This document shows, in pieces, positions 33,956-45,453 of a stretch of 64,000 nt of DNA. The stretch comes from Ceratopteris richardii (taxonomy: Eukaryota > Streptophyta > Polypodiopsida > Polypodiales > Pteridaceae). The stretch lies in contig CM035435.1 in assembly GCA_020310875.1 (NCBI GenBank), forward strand, positions 69,807,955 to 69,871,954. The letters run 5' to 3'. The notes beneath the pieces are model-generated. The model did no database searches. It was not told the origin of the DNA and worked only from the letters and a program-made list of their open reading frames with translations. Every line of letters begins with the position of its first letter. The stretch's first letter is position 1. A program made the translations under genes and the position numbers.

Positions 33956-35521
33956 TCAGATTGTGGCCGCATTAAACTTCTTTAAGTTAATGCATACATG
34001 CAATTTACCATTCTTTTTGGGCACCACAACAATGGGGGATACCCACTCAGTGTGCTCAATTTCATAGATAAACCCAGCTTCAACGAGCCTATCTATCTCT
34101 TCTTTGATCTTGGTAGCGTAATTATCATTATATGTATATGGCTTTTGCTTCGAGGGTTTGGCATCTGAGGTCATGGGGATAGTGTGTGAGCATATGTCTG
34201 GATCAACCCCCTTCAAATCCTTGTAACTCCAAGCGAATACATCTCTGTATTCTCTTAGCAAGGCTATTAATGCATGCTCTTCTTCCTCTGTTAGGTCATG
34301 GCCTATGTACGTGCATCTCTCCTCTCCTTCTTCTAGGGCCACTACTATTTTCTTGGTGGTTTCTTTGTTATCATAGGCCTCTCCTGATTGTGCCTCTCGT
34401 TTAGGCATTCTTATCATAACTCTCCTGTCGTCTATCTCATACTTCTTAAAATTTTCCGGGACCTCAAACAAAGATTCTTCCTCTTCTGGTGAGACTTCTC
34501 TCTTCTTTCGTTTCTTTCCTTCTTCCTTCGGGGTCACATGTGTGGCTAATCTTACATCATTTTTAAGCTCTCCATGCCTCTGGGGTTGAAATTCTACTTC
34601 ATGGAAGTATTCTTCATCTGATGCAAAAGGTGGATCCATAATGATTGACTCTAGATCGGAGTCACTTGCATCCTCAATTGCATCAGGGCTAGGTTCGCAT
34701 TCTTCTAGAACTGCCTCTCCCATGATTGGCTCCATGGAGAAGACTGAAATGTCATAGCCATCCTCATCACAGTGAGGTGTCCATTGTTCTTCATTGATGG
34801 CTACATCCATTGTTGCTAGGATTTCTGCCCAGCCGTGGGGTTCAAATTCTTCGTCCGGAAAGACTACAGGTGCATAGGTTGGGTCTTGGATTGATCTATG
34901 GGTTTCTTTTGCACCTACCTCCCTGGCCTTTTCCCTCTTCTCTTCTTCTACTGCTACTTTGCACATCCATAAGTGGGTGTCTTCATGCATCCATGAGGAT
35001 CCTGACCCTATGGAATGCACCGATTCTGTATCATCTTTGGCTCTATGGATGGGATTCCATTGGATAGGGGGGACATCTCTATGAGAGTAATCCTTGAGAT
35101 TGACTTTGGTTGTGACACCTAAGTGCTGCAAATACAAAGAATTGGTTCCCCAATCCTGTACCACTTGCAACTGCCACATAAATGGTCTTCCCAAAATCAT
35201 TTCATAGGCATGATTTTTGCTGAAGTCACATATAGCAAATGTATGCTCAAACTCGACACCACAGGTGGTGAGAGTTATTCCTTCTAGCAATCATAAGGGT
35301 CTCTCAATATGACCATCGGCCATCTGCAATTTCATTTTCGTTGGCCTGAGTGCTGGCTTGCCCCAACGCTTCCATAGGGAAGTGGTGGCAATTGCAACTC
35401 CTGCACCTGAGTCCAAAATTGCCTTGGTGGTGTACTCCTGGTAGGTAATGGGAAGATAGGTGTTCCCTTCTTCACCTTCACACATATCTCCTATCTTATC
35501 CAAGGGTATCTCTAGCACCAT
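33956..35521 (-). pseudogene. Gypsy protease and RT N-terminal part
   Basis: Retropepsin with AILDSGAGVAIATTSLWK (near 35410) and MILGRPFMWQLQVVQDW (near 35170), the usual DSG and ILG pair of a plant gypsy protease. An acidic linker (about 35000-34450) precedes RT, which starts FAWSYKDLKGVDP and IEHTEWVSPIVVVPKKNGKL. TGA stops at about 35288 and 33957 are each explained by CGA to TGA. The protease would process Gag-Pol. Length and order match other plant gypsy polyproteins. Confidence 0.85.
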
Positions 35522-35536
35522 CCTATGTGATCCTAC

Positions 35537-36886
35537 CTAGGAATGAGGTTTCACTATCGCTGGTACTTGTTTGGCGACATGTTCCCATACTTCTGGTCTA
35601 ACCTTAAGCAGCTCTTCCAAAGTGAGATTGCACTGCACTTTGGTGTTCTTCACTACCTCTGTGTTCCTAGGTATGACTGAATCTTTGTTTCTTACCATGA
35701 CTGTAGGTGCTCTCATACAGGTGGACTTTGCTTCCCATGGGCCTGTGAAATGGGGTAGTTCTTGTAAAGAATTAGACTCGAAGTCTAATCTTTCTTGAGA
35801 TTGGGCACTCTCTTGCTCTCCATAAATGGAAGGAAGGTCTTGTGGGAATTGATCGTGTATGTCATCCACCAGTTCAATGGGAGGAGGAACTTCACTCTCT
35901 TTAGCCCATTTCTCTTCTTGAATCTCTCGCAAGAATTCTGGTGTGTATTGATTCATAGAAGAAGAGGTGTCTGGCTCCGTAGAGTTAGGCACATAGGCCT
36001 CAGGCACATAGGCTTTCTGGGTAGGAAGACCTGCTCTTTCACTAGCCTTGTCATGGTGTTGAGGGGCGAGTTCCTTTTGTGATTGTGTCATTAGATTCTC
36101 TATTCTTTCTAGGGAGGGGGGGTTGTCTGGTTCAGTGGAATTGGGCTCATAAGCTTTTGATGGGGGATGGGTCATGTTTTTGCTTGCTTTATCTCTTTCT
36201 TGATTTTTTTCTTCCTTGGCAGATCTTGCAATTATGCCCTCTAACTTCTCTAGATGTCCATCCAAGTATAATTGCGTCTTGGCTGAGCCCGAGTAATTGA
36301 AAAGGCGACTGGCTTCAAACATAGTCTGAGCCAATGCGACCATTTTCGTGCAAAGCTTAGTTCTTTCTATCTCTAGGTCAGCTCTAGGGTAGCACTTGTC
36401 ATGATCCGTTACATTTGGCCCTTCTTGGATTCTGGCCTGATATGCTTTAAGCATCATGTCTATGTCTTCAGGAGTGGGATCAGCTAATACTGATCCTACT
36501 CTAGGGGGTGGTGGAATCGTATGAGGTGGGTTGGAAGGTGGCGGGTTGGATGGCGATGGGAATGGTGGTGGTGGGGTAGTGTGAGAGGGAGTTTGAGATG
36601 TGAGTTCAGTTATCCTGGCTTTGGTTTCTCTTATGCTTTCCTCAAGTTCACTCATCTTTTTAGCCCATTGTCTTTTCATTCTTTCCCGACTATCTTTCCA
36701 TGCTCTAGTCCTTTTCTTTGTCATGCTCTCGGTTTCACTAGCCTTTGGGTTCTTATCCTGGTTTACCCCTTGGTTCTGCTGCAATGCCTGAGCTCTAGTC
36801 ACTACCTGTACTGGTGCGGTGGATGTCACACTTCCTGTGGAGTCTACCACCAACCCAATAACGTTAATAGGAGTGATTTTTGGCAT
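35537..36886 (-). pseudogene. Gypsy Gag C-terminal linker region
   Basis: 450-codon frame between the zinc knuckles and protease. It begins PKNPNNMPKITPINVIGLVV, has a charged helical stretch, a Pro-rich stretch (TTPPPPFPSPSNPP), an internal repeat (AYEPNSTEPD and AYVPNSTEPD) and ends LEELLKVRPEVWEHVAKQV. It ends with TAG at about 35537, in frame with the protease 16 bases on; whether this is a natural gag-pro stop or a mutation cannot be told. Confidence 0.7.
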
Positions 36887-36900
36887 ATTATTAGGATTCT

Positions 36901-37690
36901 TAGGGCAGTCTCATAAGAGATGCTCCTTTCCACATTCTTGGCAAAAGCCCTGAATTGTCACTGACTGGGGTTGTGTAAGTGGAGGTAAGGGACAATCACG
37001 AATGAGGTGATCTCCCTGACATCTGTAGCATGGTCCTCTACGGAATGGGGGTCTTACCTGCCTAGGTTGAGGCTTAGGATTAGGGTTCGTATACATGACG
37101 TTTGTGTAATCTGACTCCCAACTAGGTTCACTCGGTTCCTCACTGTAGTAGGTCTCACCATGTTCAGGAGATTGCATGTAGTAAGCATGGGGACTATCGA
37201 CATGTGTAGAATCAAAGCTATGGTCACTGGGGTCACTTTCAGAAAGCAATGGTGTTACAGGGACTATAGCTCTATTCAGGTTTTCTTCTGCTGCTGCATA
37301 TTTTATTGGGATCACATTAGCTGGGGCAAGGGGTTGTTGTGCTAACACAGGCTGAGGCCTTTGTTGGTTTTGGTATGGTTGCTGATAAGGTTGTTGTGGC
37401 CTGCCATATGGCTGTGGAGGGTACGGGTTCTGGTATCTTCCCTGCTGAGGGTATGGCTGAGGGTAGGGTTGCCTAACCGCCTGCTTGTTGTATGGGCAAT
37501 CTTGCGCGGTGTGATTGGTGTACCTCCGTTCTATGGTGCAGTACTGGCTACTAGAATTTACTTGGGGTTGAGCCATAATGGGACATACATTTGCCATATG
37601 GTCGCCTCCACACGTATAGCATCTTTTCACCGGAGCAAATCTCGGAATTTGTTTGCTAGAGACACCTAGTTTTTGAGCAACTTTCTCTGC
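36901..37690 (-). pseudogene. Gypsy Gag nucleocapsid zinc knuckles
   Basis: Four CCHC-type knuckles: C-YT-C-GGDH-MANV-C; a degenerate one (CTIERRYTNHTAQDC, second Cys lost); C-YR-C-QGDH-LIRD-C; and C-QE-C-GKEH-LLxD-C. The middle is Pro/Gln/Tyr-rich. The last knuckle is cut by TGA at about 36905 (CGA expected). A frameshift near 37690 separates it from the Gag core. Nucleocapsid knuckles bind the element RNA. Confidence 0.82.
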
Positions 37691-38562
37691 AGTTCCTCAA
37701 TCGATGTGGATTGCGTGGAAGAGAGGCTAGAGGCACTATCTGAATCTTTGTATATCTTGGAAATCTCTAACTCCTCCCCTAGGTTATCCTCAATGTCAAT
37801 ACACATGCGTACACACTCTTCTATGGTCCTAGGGTCCTTCAAGTACACATATGATCTTAATTTGGTACTTAGCAATCCATCCAAGAATAAAGCCACTTGC
37901 TTAGCTGGTGTGGGTAGCTCAGGGACAGGGCATCTTTCAAGATATTGCCTAAATCTCCTTCCTGCAAGTCTCACGGTCTCTTGAGGGGTTTGCTTGAAGC
38001 TGTGAATCAGTGAGGAGGTATTATGTCTTATGCCACTCTTAGAGAATTCAATAATGAAAGCCTCTAGGAGTTGGTCTATGCTCCTGAACTGTCTCTCGTT
38101 TAGTGGCTGAAACCATGTCAGGGCAGTGTTCCTAAGGGTTAGACCAAAGGCATTGTACTGCGTGAATAGATCCTCCACTTGTTCAGCTCTCAGGACTTGT
38201 CTAAACTCAGCCACATGATCGTATGGATCTCCAGTGCCATCGAAGTAGTTCTTCATGGACTTAACTAGCTGAGTTGGTCTCAAAGTCCTTGTGTGCTCTC
38301 TAGGTCGTGGTAGAGGGAACTCATCCGCATTTCTTTGATTCCTGTGAGCTCTAAGTACCTCAGGCTCTACTCTATTTGTTTCCGTCCTCGTTCTTTCTCT
38401 GCCCCCTGAGTTGGCAAAGCTCACCTCTGGCCTATCTCTACTTCTGTCTCTTTGAATTCCATGAACTTGGGATGTTCCAGCTCCAGGGTGACCATAGGAC
38501 ATGGGGGAAAACGAATTCACCCTTCCAAGTGTAAGCATGTCTATCATGTTCTGTAACCACAA
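37666..38562 (-). pseudogene. Gypsy Gag core (retrotrans_gag)
   Basis: Typical plant gypsy capsid region: SMKNYFDGTGDPYDHVAEFR, LRNTALTWFQPLNERQFRSI, LAGRRFRQYLERCPVPELPT and CVRMCIDIEDNL. The frame overlaps the preceding N-terminal segment and is linked to it by a frameshift near 38520. It would form the particle shell. Confidence 0.85.
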
Positions 38563-39117
38563 AGATCCTCTCTGAAGCGTGATCCAAATAGGTCACTCTG
38601 CCTGGGCTATCAGGATCCTTAAACTCATAGATCATGATTGTTCCTATATCAGTTGGCTGATCAGATTTATACCTCCAAAAGGCTTCGTCAGTTTCTCGAT
38701 TGAGGAGCAAATCTATGCTCTTATTATCCTGGGGAATCCACTCTGGTGTGATAATCCTAGTGAGAACCGATTTGCCTCGAGGGGTTCTAGGTTCTGTACC
38801 CATGTTTCCTTGCTCTAGGTCACCTAAGTCCGCTTCTGGGATCACATTTCCAAATTCGTCCGTCCTATCTGGGTGACTGGTGACTACGTATATGGTTCCT
38901 TCTTTGTCCAAGTATGCTCCATTTTCAAACTTGACAGCTGGGTGCTCTAGTCCAATGGATTGATCAGGATTCTTAATCTGTACCACAGATCTTCCTAGGC
39001 CGTCCTCATAGATGCTGGCACCTAATCGGTTGGTCCTAAGGTATTCCAACTGCGTTTTGTAAGGGCCTTCTACCTGTGCAAGTATGGCACTCCTGAACTT
39101 CCTTTAGGTCTCTCCAT
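38438..39117 (-). pseudogene. Gag N-terminal extension of unknown type
   Basis: About 200 codons before the capsid core, e.g. ASIYEDGLGRSVVQIKNPDQ, EGTIYVVTSHPDRTDEFGN, ITPEWIPQDNKSIDLLL and RIFVVTEHDRHAYTWKGEF. I recognise no domain. A likely start is ATG at 39117 (MERPKGSSGVPYL), with a frameshift soon after; the downstream part is otherwise open. It may be a matrix-like region. Confidence 0.6.
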
Positions 39118-41178
39118 ACCTTGACACATCTCGGATTCACTAGTCTCAGAACTTGGGTAGTATGAGCGGTGGCTCAACTACTGGGCCCACGACCTAGCAG
39201 TGTGGTTGACACTAGCCTCTGAAGACCTAAGGCTTTGTCTATCCTTTACTAGATGTCGCCCTGATCTAAGGTTCATAAGCCTAATTGGATAGCCCAAATT
39301 TGCCCAAGTACAACCTCGTTGCAGAGTCCTTTTGTATCCGTTACTTGATTCTTTTTAGCTGATTCCCGTGTTAAAATTCTTGTCTGATATCACGTCGTAA
39401 GGTATATTTGAGCGTAGTTCCGCACTTAAAGTTGATCGTTCCACGTTAAGTTCTTTTCCTTTAAAGTTCTCGACAGTACAAAGATTATGTACTTAGCTTG
39501 AACTTGGAAGTTTAGGTATGCTTCAACTTGATAATTGCCTATCGACGCCCTGACTTACTCCTACCTCTAGTCGTTCTTAGCCTAAGCTAGGAATTGACGA
39601 AGGGGAGTTGAGAGTATTCCGACCTTTCTTGCTGATCCTTGCTCTTTAGTGCTCGAGAAGTTGATTTTCAAGCTTGCACAAAGCCCTTGCTTGGATGCTC
39701 TCAATTGCTTCTCAATAGACCTGCATTAGTCCCAAGATTAGCTCCAGACTTAAATTCAAATGACAGACTAGACCACTTTCATGCATGTGACTCACAGACC
39801 AAATTATCTCTTGCCTTTATAAAAAACAATCCCAAGGATCCCTCAGTTTTCCTACCTCGGGTATGGTTAACTTCAAAAAACCCTATCTAATAATCATGAT
39901 CTTAATTTTCACATAACCAGTGGAAGTTTTGGTTGTACTCCTCACGAGCTTTCCAACAAATCAAGAATCACAGCAATTGGATTTCGTATGAGGAAGTTAT
40001 GTCAGTTCAGGCTTCAGGGATTAAAACAGGGTTCAAAACAGTTTAATCAAGTAGGCAGAAATTCTTGAATTACTTGGGTTGCGGCCTCAACATGCAATGC
40101 TAACCCCGAGTGTTTGTCCCACAAATTGACCAAATTAGCCCCCTATTCTTTACCCTAGAAAATTGGCCAAATTTGCCCTTCTAACGCGTTCGCAAGTTCT
40201 GTCAGTCGCGATTGACAGGTCAGTCGCGATTGATGTGTCGATCGTGATTGACAGGTCCGTCGTGGCTGTCAGTCGCGATTGATGTGTCGATCGCGATTGA
40301 CAGGTCCGTCGTGGTTGTCAGTTGCGATTGATGTGTCGATCGCGATTGACAGGTCCGTCGTGGCTGTCAGTCGCGATTGATGTGTCGATCCCGATTGACA
40401 GGTCGGTCGCGAGGGTCTGTCCGTCATGGTCAAACAGTCGTTGACTGTGTCGGTCGCGATTGACAGAGGCGTCGTGGACTGTCAGTCGTGATTGACGTGT
40501 CAATCGCGATTGATGACTCGATCGCGATTGACACATGTCACGCGTATGATCCGTCAGTCGTGGTCAATCAGTCGTTGACTCTGTCGGTCGCGATTGACAG
40601 AGCCGTCGTGGGCTGTCAGTCGCGATTGACAGGTCGATCGCGATTGACAAGTCTGTCCGTCGTGGTTTGTCGATCGCGATTGACAGAGCGATCGCGATTG
40701 ACAGAAATCTGAGGAGTTTCAAAATTCTAAGCACATTTTTGGGAAGCTCTAGGCCTGTAGATCATGGTTTTGCACTTTGTTTGGCAATTTGAGCATTTTT
40801 TCTGTCGGTCGCGATTGACAGAAGTCGGGGACACACAGACAGTTACCGAGAATTCCGTACCTGCGCAGAGTGCTGGGGACGATGATGCGGCCTGTACCTG
40901 CAAGACAGCTCAAGAAACATGCAAAAACAGCACACACAATTTCGCTCTCTCGCTCTCTCTCACAAGTGAAATGAGGGAAATGAGGTGGAGGAGGTGATAT
41001 GATCAAAAAACTGAAATTTTCGCGATGATGGAAATGGAGGTGGAAGATGGTGATGATGATGATGGTGATGATGGTGGTAAGGTAAGAAAGAGAAAAATAG
41101 GAAAAGTAAAGAAATTACCTACAACGCCAACGTCTCCAATCTACGTCTTACCATCACACACTCGTCCTCAAAGCTCGA
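39118..41178 (-). other. Leader (5' untranslated region) of the large gypsy element
   Basis: About 2 kb between primer site and gag. The first half (41178-40155) is the segment duplicated at 18062-19108 and includes the minisatellite; the rest (40154-39118) has no gene or recognisable structure. Short open frames here, including a 139-codon one on the plus strand, are not conserved as protein. Confidence 0.75.
40200..40711. repeat. Palindromic minisatellite in the gypsy leader
   Basis: Irregular tandem array built on GTCAATCGCGATTGAC-like words (a perfect 16-nt palindrome in its best form), with spacers such as aggtccgtcgtgg. I count 18 copies of the gattga core here plus one outlier at about 40811. 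The same array is at about 18116-18613 in the duplicated leader. Confidence 0.88.
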
Positions 41179-41196
41179 TCCCCGGCAACGGCGCCA
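41179..41196 (-). other. Primer-binding site, tRNA-Asp type
   Basis: Reverse complement reads TGGCGCCGTTGCCGGGGA, the site used by many plant gypsy elements, five bases from the LTR end. A second perfect copy is at 19086-19103. Confidence 0.9.
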
Positions 41197-41201
41197 AAAT
41201 T

Positions 41202-41897
41202 TGGTGTAGCTCAGTGATGAGTAGCACCTCCTTTAATGTCAATCCGGGAAGACGTGAGGATGGTATGAAGACCTCGAGCAAGTGGAGGCACAAGTGCGTG
41301 AGTGAGAAGCACACAAGCATGCACACACATACACGCACACGTGCACACACGGCAAGACAAAGAGTGAGAAGCAATGGAGTTCTTAGATTACTTTCAAAAA
41401 GCTCTTACAAGTTCATTTCAATTACAATCCAACCTCAAAAATGAGCTCTCTAGCTCCTTTTATAGTTTTTGACTAGCCTTGGCCCTGTCTAGACCTAGTG
41501 TCCGGCCTAGTTAAAAATTAGGTTCCAGGGCTTATTAGAGGGCTCAAACGAGATCTAAAAAATATGAAAATTGGCAGGTAAATACTTCTAAAGCTCCTCA
41601 AGCTCAAGGACTCCTTGGCTTGCACAAAATGGAGCTACAAAAATACGAAATGATATTTACAATGGTTTTTAGTGATGAAAATCACTATTTGTGTAGGGAT
41701 TTTCTCTATTGATTTGTCATACATACCTTTGAGCTCCCTACTGCTCTTTCTTCTTGTGTGCTCAACTCCTTGATGTCTGAAAAATTTAGATGGCCTACTT
41801 GCCAGATCTTCTTTGACTGCCATGTCTGCTTGTGCTGTCCCTTCGCTCTGACTCTCTTCGTCTTGTGGCTCCTTCGGTTCCCTGACTGCTGCCAACA
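41202..41897 (-). repeat. 5' LTR of the large gypsy element
   Basis: 696 bp, minus-strand start TGTTGGCAGC and end CTACACCA. TATA box at 41458-41465 and a CA/TG-rich run (about 41310-41350) downstream of it. The ccgac duplication follows at 41898. Confidence 0.9.
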
Positions 41898-43000
41898 CCG
41901 ACCATGAGCTCTCATCTAGAATTTTTTATCTTGAACGATCAGGGGAAACAACATTAAGAGTGACTATAGGAATATATGCACCAAGAAAAGACAAAAGGTA
42001 TACTTCGATGCCGATGTGAAGGATAAGGGCTTGAAAGAAAGAGATTTATTCTTATTCTATACATTGAAGCAACATGCACTGAAGTTGTAGAAGCATGGCT
42101 ATGGACCCATGATTATTATTAGAATATCAACAAGTGGAGATGTCCAATTTGCCACTCTAGAAGGTAGCATCCTACCTAGTTACATCAATGGATGTAGAGT
42201 CAAATTATATCAAGAACCCCTCACCAAGGAAATGCTAAATTGACTCAACACTAAAAAGTAAGATAAGGAAGAGGAAAAACAAATTCAAGAAGAAGCTCAG
42301 GAAGAAACCCTAGAATGCATATGAAGAATGAAATTGAGGAGACATGGTAGAGATCCACTTAGGTGAGATACTCATGGTGCTCCAAGATATCACATGGCCA
42401 TGTGTTGAGCATCAGGTGCAATTTCCCTTCAAATAATTAACCGACGTCCTTTTGTCACCCTAGAGGTAGGACAAGGAAAGAGTGCAAGGACTATAAGAGA
42501 CCTGATTGACTCAAGTGCCACCACTAGTGCAGTTAGACTTTCTTACTATCAAGAATTGCAATTAAGTATCAATCCTATAGAAGCATATCTCATAGGATTG
42601 GGAGGTGTGGAAACCCCTTGCATGGGTGAGATGGAGCTTCCCATCCACCTTCAAGATGTTCTAATGATAATCAAAGTGCTAGTATGTCAAGACAAGGATC
42701 CCACCAAACCTCTTGTCATGGGTCAAGATTGGATCTATGACCATGCAGACAACCTGAACCTAAGAAGTGGACTTCTTCTAGTCTAGGTAAATCACAATGC
42801 ATCATAGTTGAGTTAGAAAATCAAGCACTCAAGGAACTAGGAAAGGCACCCACATTTGATCCTTCTAGGGGCACACGTGAAGATAACGATGTTATTCTTG
42901 TCCAAGGTTCTATGGTGCAAAACAAGGCTACTCATGAAGGAGTTGTATAAGCAAAAATGAAACTCCCTTCTTTTCCAAAGATGGTCCAAGAAAAACAAGC
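41898..43000 (+). pseudogene. Gypsy element A: integrase end and second protease-like domain
   Basis: Resumes the integrase frame from 17501 with GHELSSR, then a decayed C-terminal region with many stops. At 42505-42787 a clear stretch reads LIDSSATTSAVRLSYYQELQ, IEAYLIGLGGVETPCMGEME and PLVMGQDWIYDHADNLNLR, the same post-integrase retropepsin-like domain as 24650-25000 on the minus strand. Here the active-site Gly is Ser (DSS for DSG), so it could not be active. Position after integrase is identical in both elements, showing the layout is inherited. Confidence 0.8.
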
Positions 43001-43780
43001 AACCAACCTAGGAGGAAGATGAAATAGACAACCAAGTCACATGCTCAACAATTGATGCAAAACAGAGTACCTCATGGAGTGAAGTAGATTTGGAGACGTA
43101 AGAGTGAACAACCACCTACCCTCTTGTCAGAATTGTGAGTATGTACAATGCCAATGAAGCAGTCTAGGGAGACAACTCCATATTTTAGGAGTCAACCTTG
43201 GTGAGTCATCTCCATCTGGATACCTAAGTGGTCAAGGAAGGTAGAGTCCAATGCTAGACAAATTTGGGTGCCTAAGACTTTCTTACATGCTCAACTTGCC
43301 ACAAGAAATCCTCTAGATTCAAGGCAACACTCACCTGCACTCATTCAATAGGCTTTGAAGCTAAAACATGTCATCACAGCAAGAGAACATGCACATTCAC
43401 CTAGAACTACTTGAAGTCCCACATCCAGGTGGAATCATCTCTAAAATGCTAAACTGTGATTACTGGCAAAATCTATAATCCCCTATGAGAATTCTGGAAA
43501 GTTAAGTTAGGTAGTAAACCACCTGATTTAACATTGTAAATTTACTATACATTGTTAGATGCATTGGGAGTTCACTACACATCTAGAGTATGCATCTAGG
43601 ATGTCAACTAAAATCCTAACTCCCATGCACATTCACTCTGAAACACTTGACTAACAACTAACTCCCACAAATGTCATGTTGGTATTGCAAGGGGAACAAG
43701 ATTTCATCTCTTCTCTATTGCAATACTAATGTAATCTTCTTCTTCTATCAAATAAGCCATCAACAATTACCATCGCACTC
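43001..43780 (+). other. Decayed tail and spacer of element A
   Basis: Frames full of stops; traces of the basic WVPK-type tail are visible near 43260 (QIWVPK in the homologue). The last 340 bases before the accessory ORF start show no coding signal. Confidence 0.5.
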
Positions 43781-45394
43781 ATGGCGGATGCAACAAGCAC
43801 TAGTTCACAAGAAAGGATAAATCAACCAATAGTCGATATGGAAAACTTGCCTATTGAAGTGCCACCAACTGAGCAGCCTGTAGAGTTATGTTGCCTCCAT
43901 CAAATACACATTCAAGATCCACATGTAGAATTGACTAAAAAGGTTAATGGACATTTGCGTTGGTCCAATGTGATGCCAGGATAGTTAGGAGAAGTTGCAT
44001 ACATATGGGATTCAAAGTGTGAGTTTGATAATGTTGGGGAAGATTTCAATTTTTCTCATGAGAGTTTTGAGCAACTCCAAAACACCCCCAAAATCCAAGA
44101 AATTTGGCATATGCATAGGGTTGGCAAACTACTTCAAGGTCCCCTTACCAAAGCCAGATTTCAAACGATGTTATTATTTGGTGTCCACCTTGTAGGCGAG
44201 TGGCATAAGGGATCAACTAGGAACCTTTGTCATTCCTTCTTTGTTGTGCAACAATGAACTCAAGAAGTTCAAGCTCACTTTGGATTTAGTAAGAGATGCA
44301 CTCAACATGCAAGGCAAACATGTCCCTTTTGAAGAAGAAACCTTGGTACTAGACAACATGAAGGATAGGAAGATCGTGAAGCTAAAAGATATGGTTGCAT
44401 TGATGCCTAATGTTTCCATACCCCTTTGTCAATGCATGGAGCACTTTGCATTTCTTGGTCAAGACCGCTTCGCTTAACCACATAAAAGAATTTGGTTCAG
44501 TCTCTATTTGGTTGAGACAAGATCAGTAACCATCAAGCTTCTAGTGTGGATCATTGAGTAGTTATATGAAACTAACAAGAGGTGGTTCAAGAAACTAGAC
44601 TTGAATAGATGTTGTGCCATTACACACATAATATAGAGGTGTTTATCATATGATGTTCCCATCAAGCATGCTCTTACCTGGTCCTAATTGCAATTTTTTA
44701 AAGGCCACCGAGCTTCATCCCATCAGTCTAAAACAATGAGAGGCACTACCCATGTGTCGAACCATGAGGAGTGGTCACAACCCCAAATAGATCACCAACA
44801 GGAGAGGGCACAATGCCCCCATTCACTATTTGAATCTCTCGATCTGGGTCTAAAGGAACTTCACAAGCTGCACCTTCTACTCCACCTATGCCGTCAGAGT
44901 TTGAATTTGCCTCCACTAGAGACATCGAATGGGTGGGAACATTCGACTTCGAGTCTTTTCTATAGATGAATCAACTTTCAAATTTTGAATTCTTTTTAGA
45001 CATCGAGGGCCCTGGCACCTTCACTCAAAGGATGGGACAATCAAGAGAGGAATGGCATGGACATTGGGAAGACAACCAACAAAGGACACTTTCATAGAAA
45101 TTGGAGCAACTTGAGGGTGAAGAAGAAGAATTAGCTACTAAGAATCCTGCATATACCATGTAGCTCCATGGATTATACCAACTTATGGAGAATGTTTGAC
45201 CCCAACAAATACTTTTTTAATAGAGCAACAAAGTACTCATGGACCAATTGTTGGAAGAGGCCAGTGTAGATTCTCAACTCTCTGGATCTTTGCAAATGCT
45301 CTCAAAAGCATATGGAGTAGTGGAGGCCATAAGATACACACTGCAAAGGCCACATGCAACATACAATCCACGCAGGTTAAAAACCCAAGCAAGG
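43781..45394 (+). pseudogene. Accessory ORF of gypsy element A, cut by an insertion
   Basis: Starts ATGGCGGATGC. Conserved N-terminal domain pieces: NGHLRWSNVMPG, NNELKKFKLTLDLVRDALNM, PLCQCMEHFAFLGQDRF, NRCCAITHIIYRCLSYDVPI. Stops and frameshifts are frequent. At 45394 it is interrupted, just after a piece homologous to the segment near 1050-1100, by the 3' LTR of element B. The downstream half is not seen in the window. Confidence 0.72.
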
Positions 45395-45453
45395 TGTTGT
45401 TCTAGCACAATGGTAGGTACCACATTAAGAAGCTTCACCTCCTTAATGTCAAT
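45395..45453 (-). repeat. 3' LTR of element B, terminal 59 bp
   Basis: Minus-strand LTR end (GTGCTAGAACAACA) with the body of the LTR on the far side of the 45454-57605 insertion. Together 673 bp, closely related to the LTR at 3740-4380. Confidence 0.8.
45450..45453. repeat. Target-site duplication, left copy (caat)
   Basis: caat precedes the LTR start; caat follows the LTR end at 57606-57609. Removing one copy plus the element restores the element B LTR, as judged from the related LTR at 4315-4345. Confidence 0.82.

Larger units (their letters stand above)
17502..41897 (-). mobile_element. Very large Ty3/gypsy retrotransposon, itself interrupted
   Basis: Minus-strand order: 5' LTR (41897-41202), Asp-type primer site, leader of about 2 kb with a palindromic minisatellite, gag, protease, RT, RNase H, two HHCC modules, integrase, second protease-like domain, accessory ORF, polypurine tract, LTR (19804-19109), then a second primer site plus leader and a 5'-truncated LTR (18063-17502). 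Flanked by ccgac (17497-17501 and 41898-41902). Without the 5.95-kb insertion at 26643-32588 and the duplicated end, one unit is about 16.8 kb, in the size class of the biggest plant gypsy elements. The genes carry point stops and a few frameshifts, so it is now defective. Confidence 0.85.
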
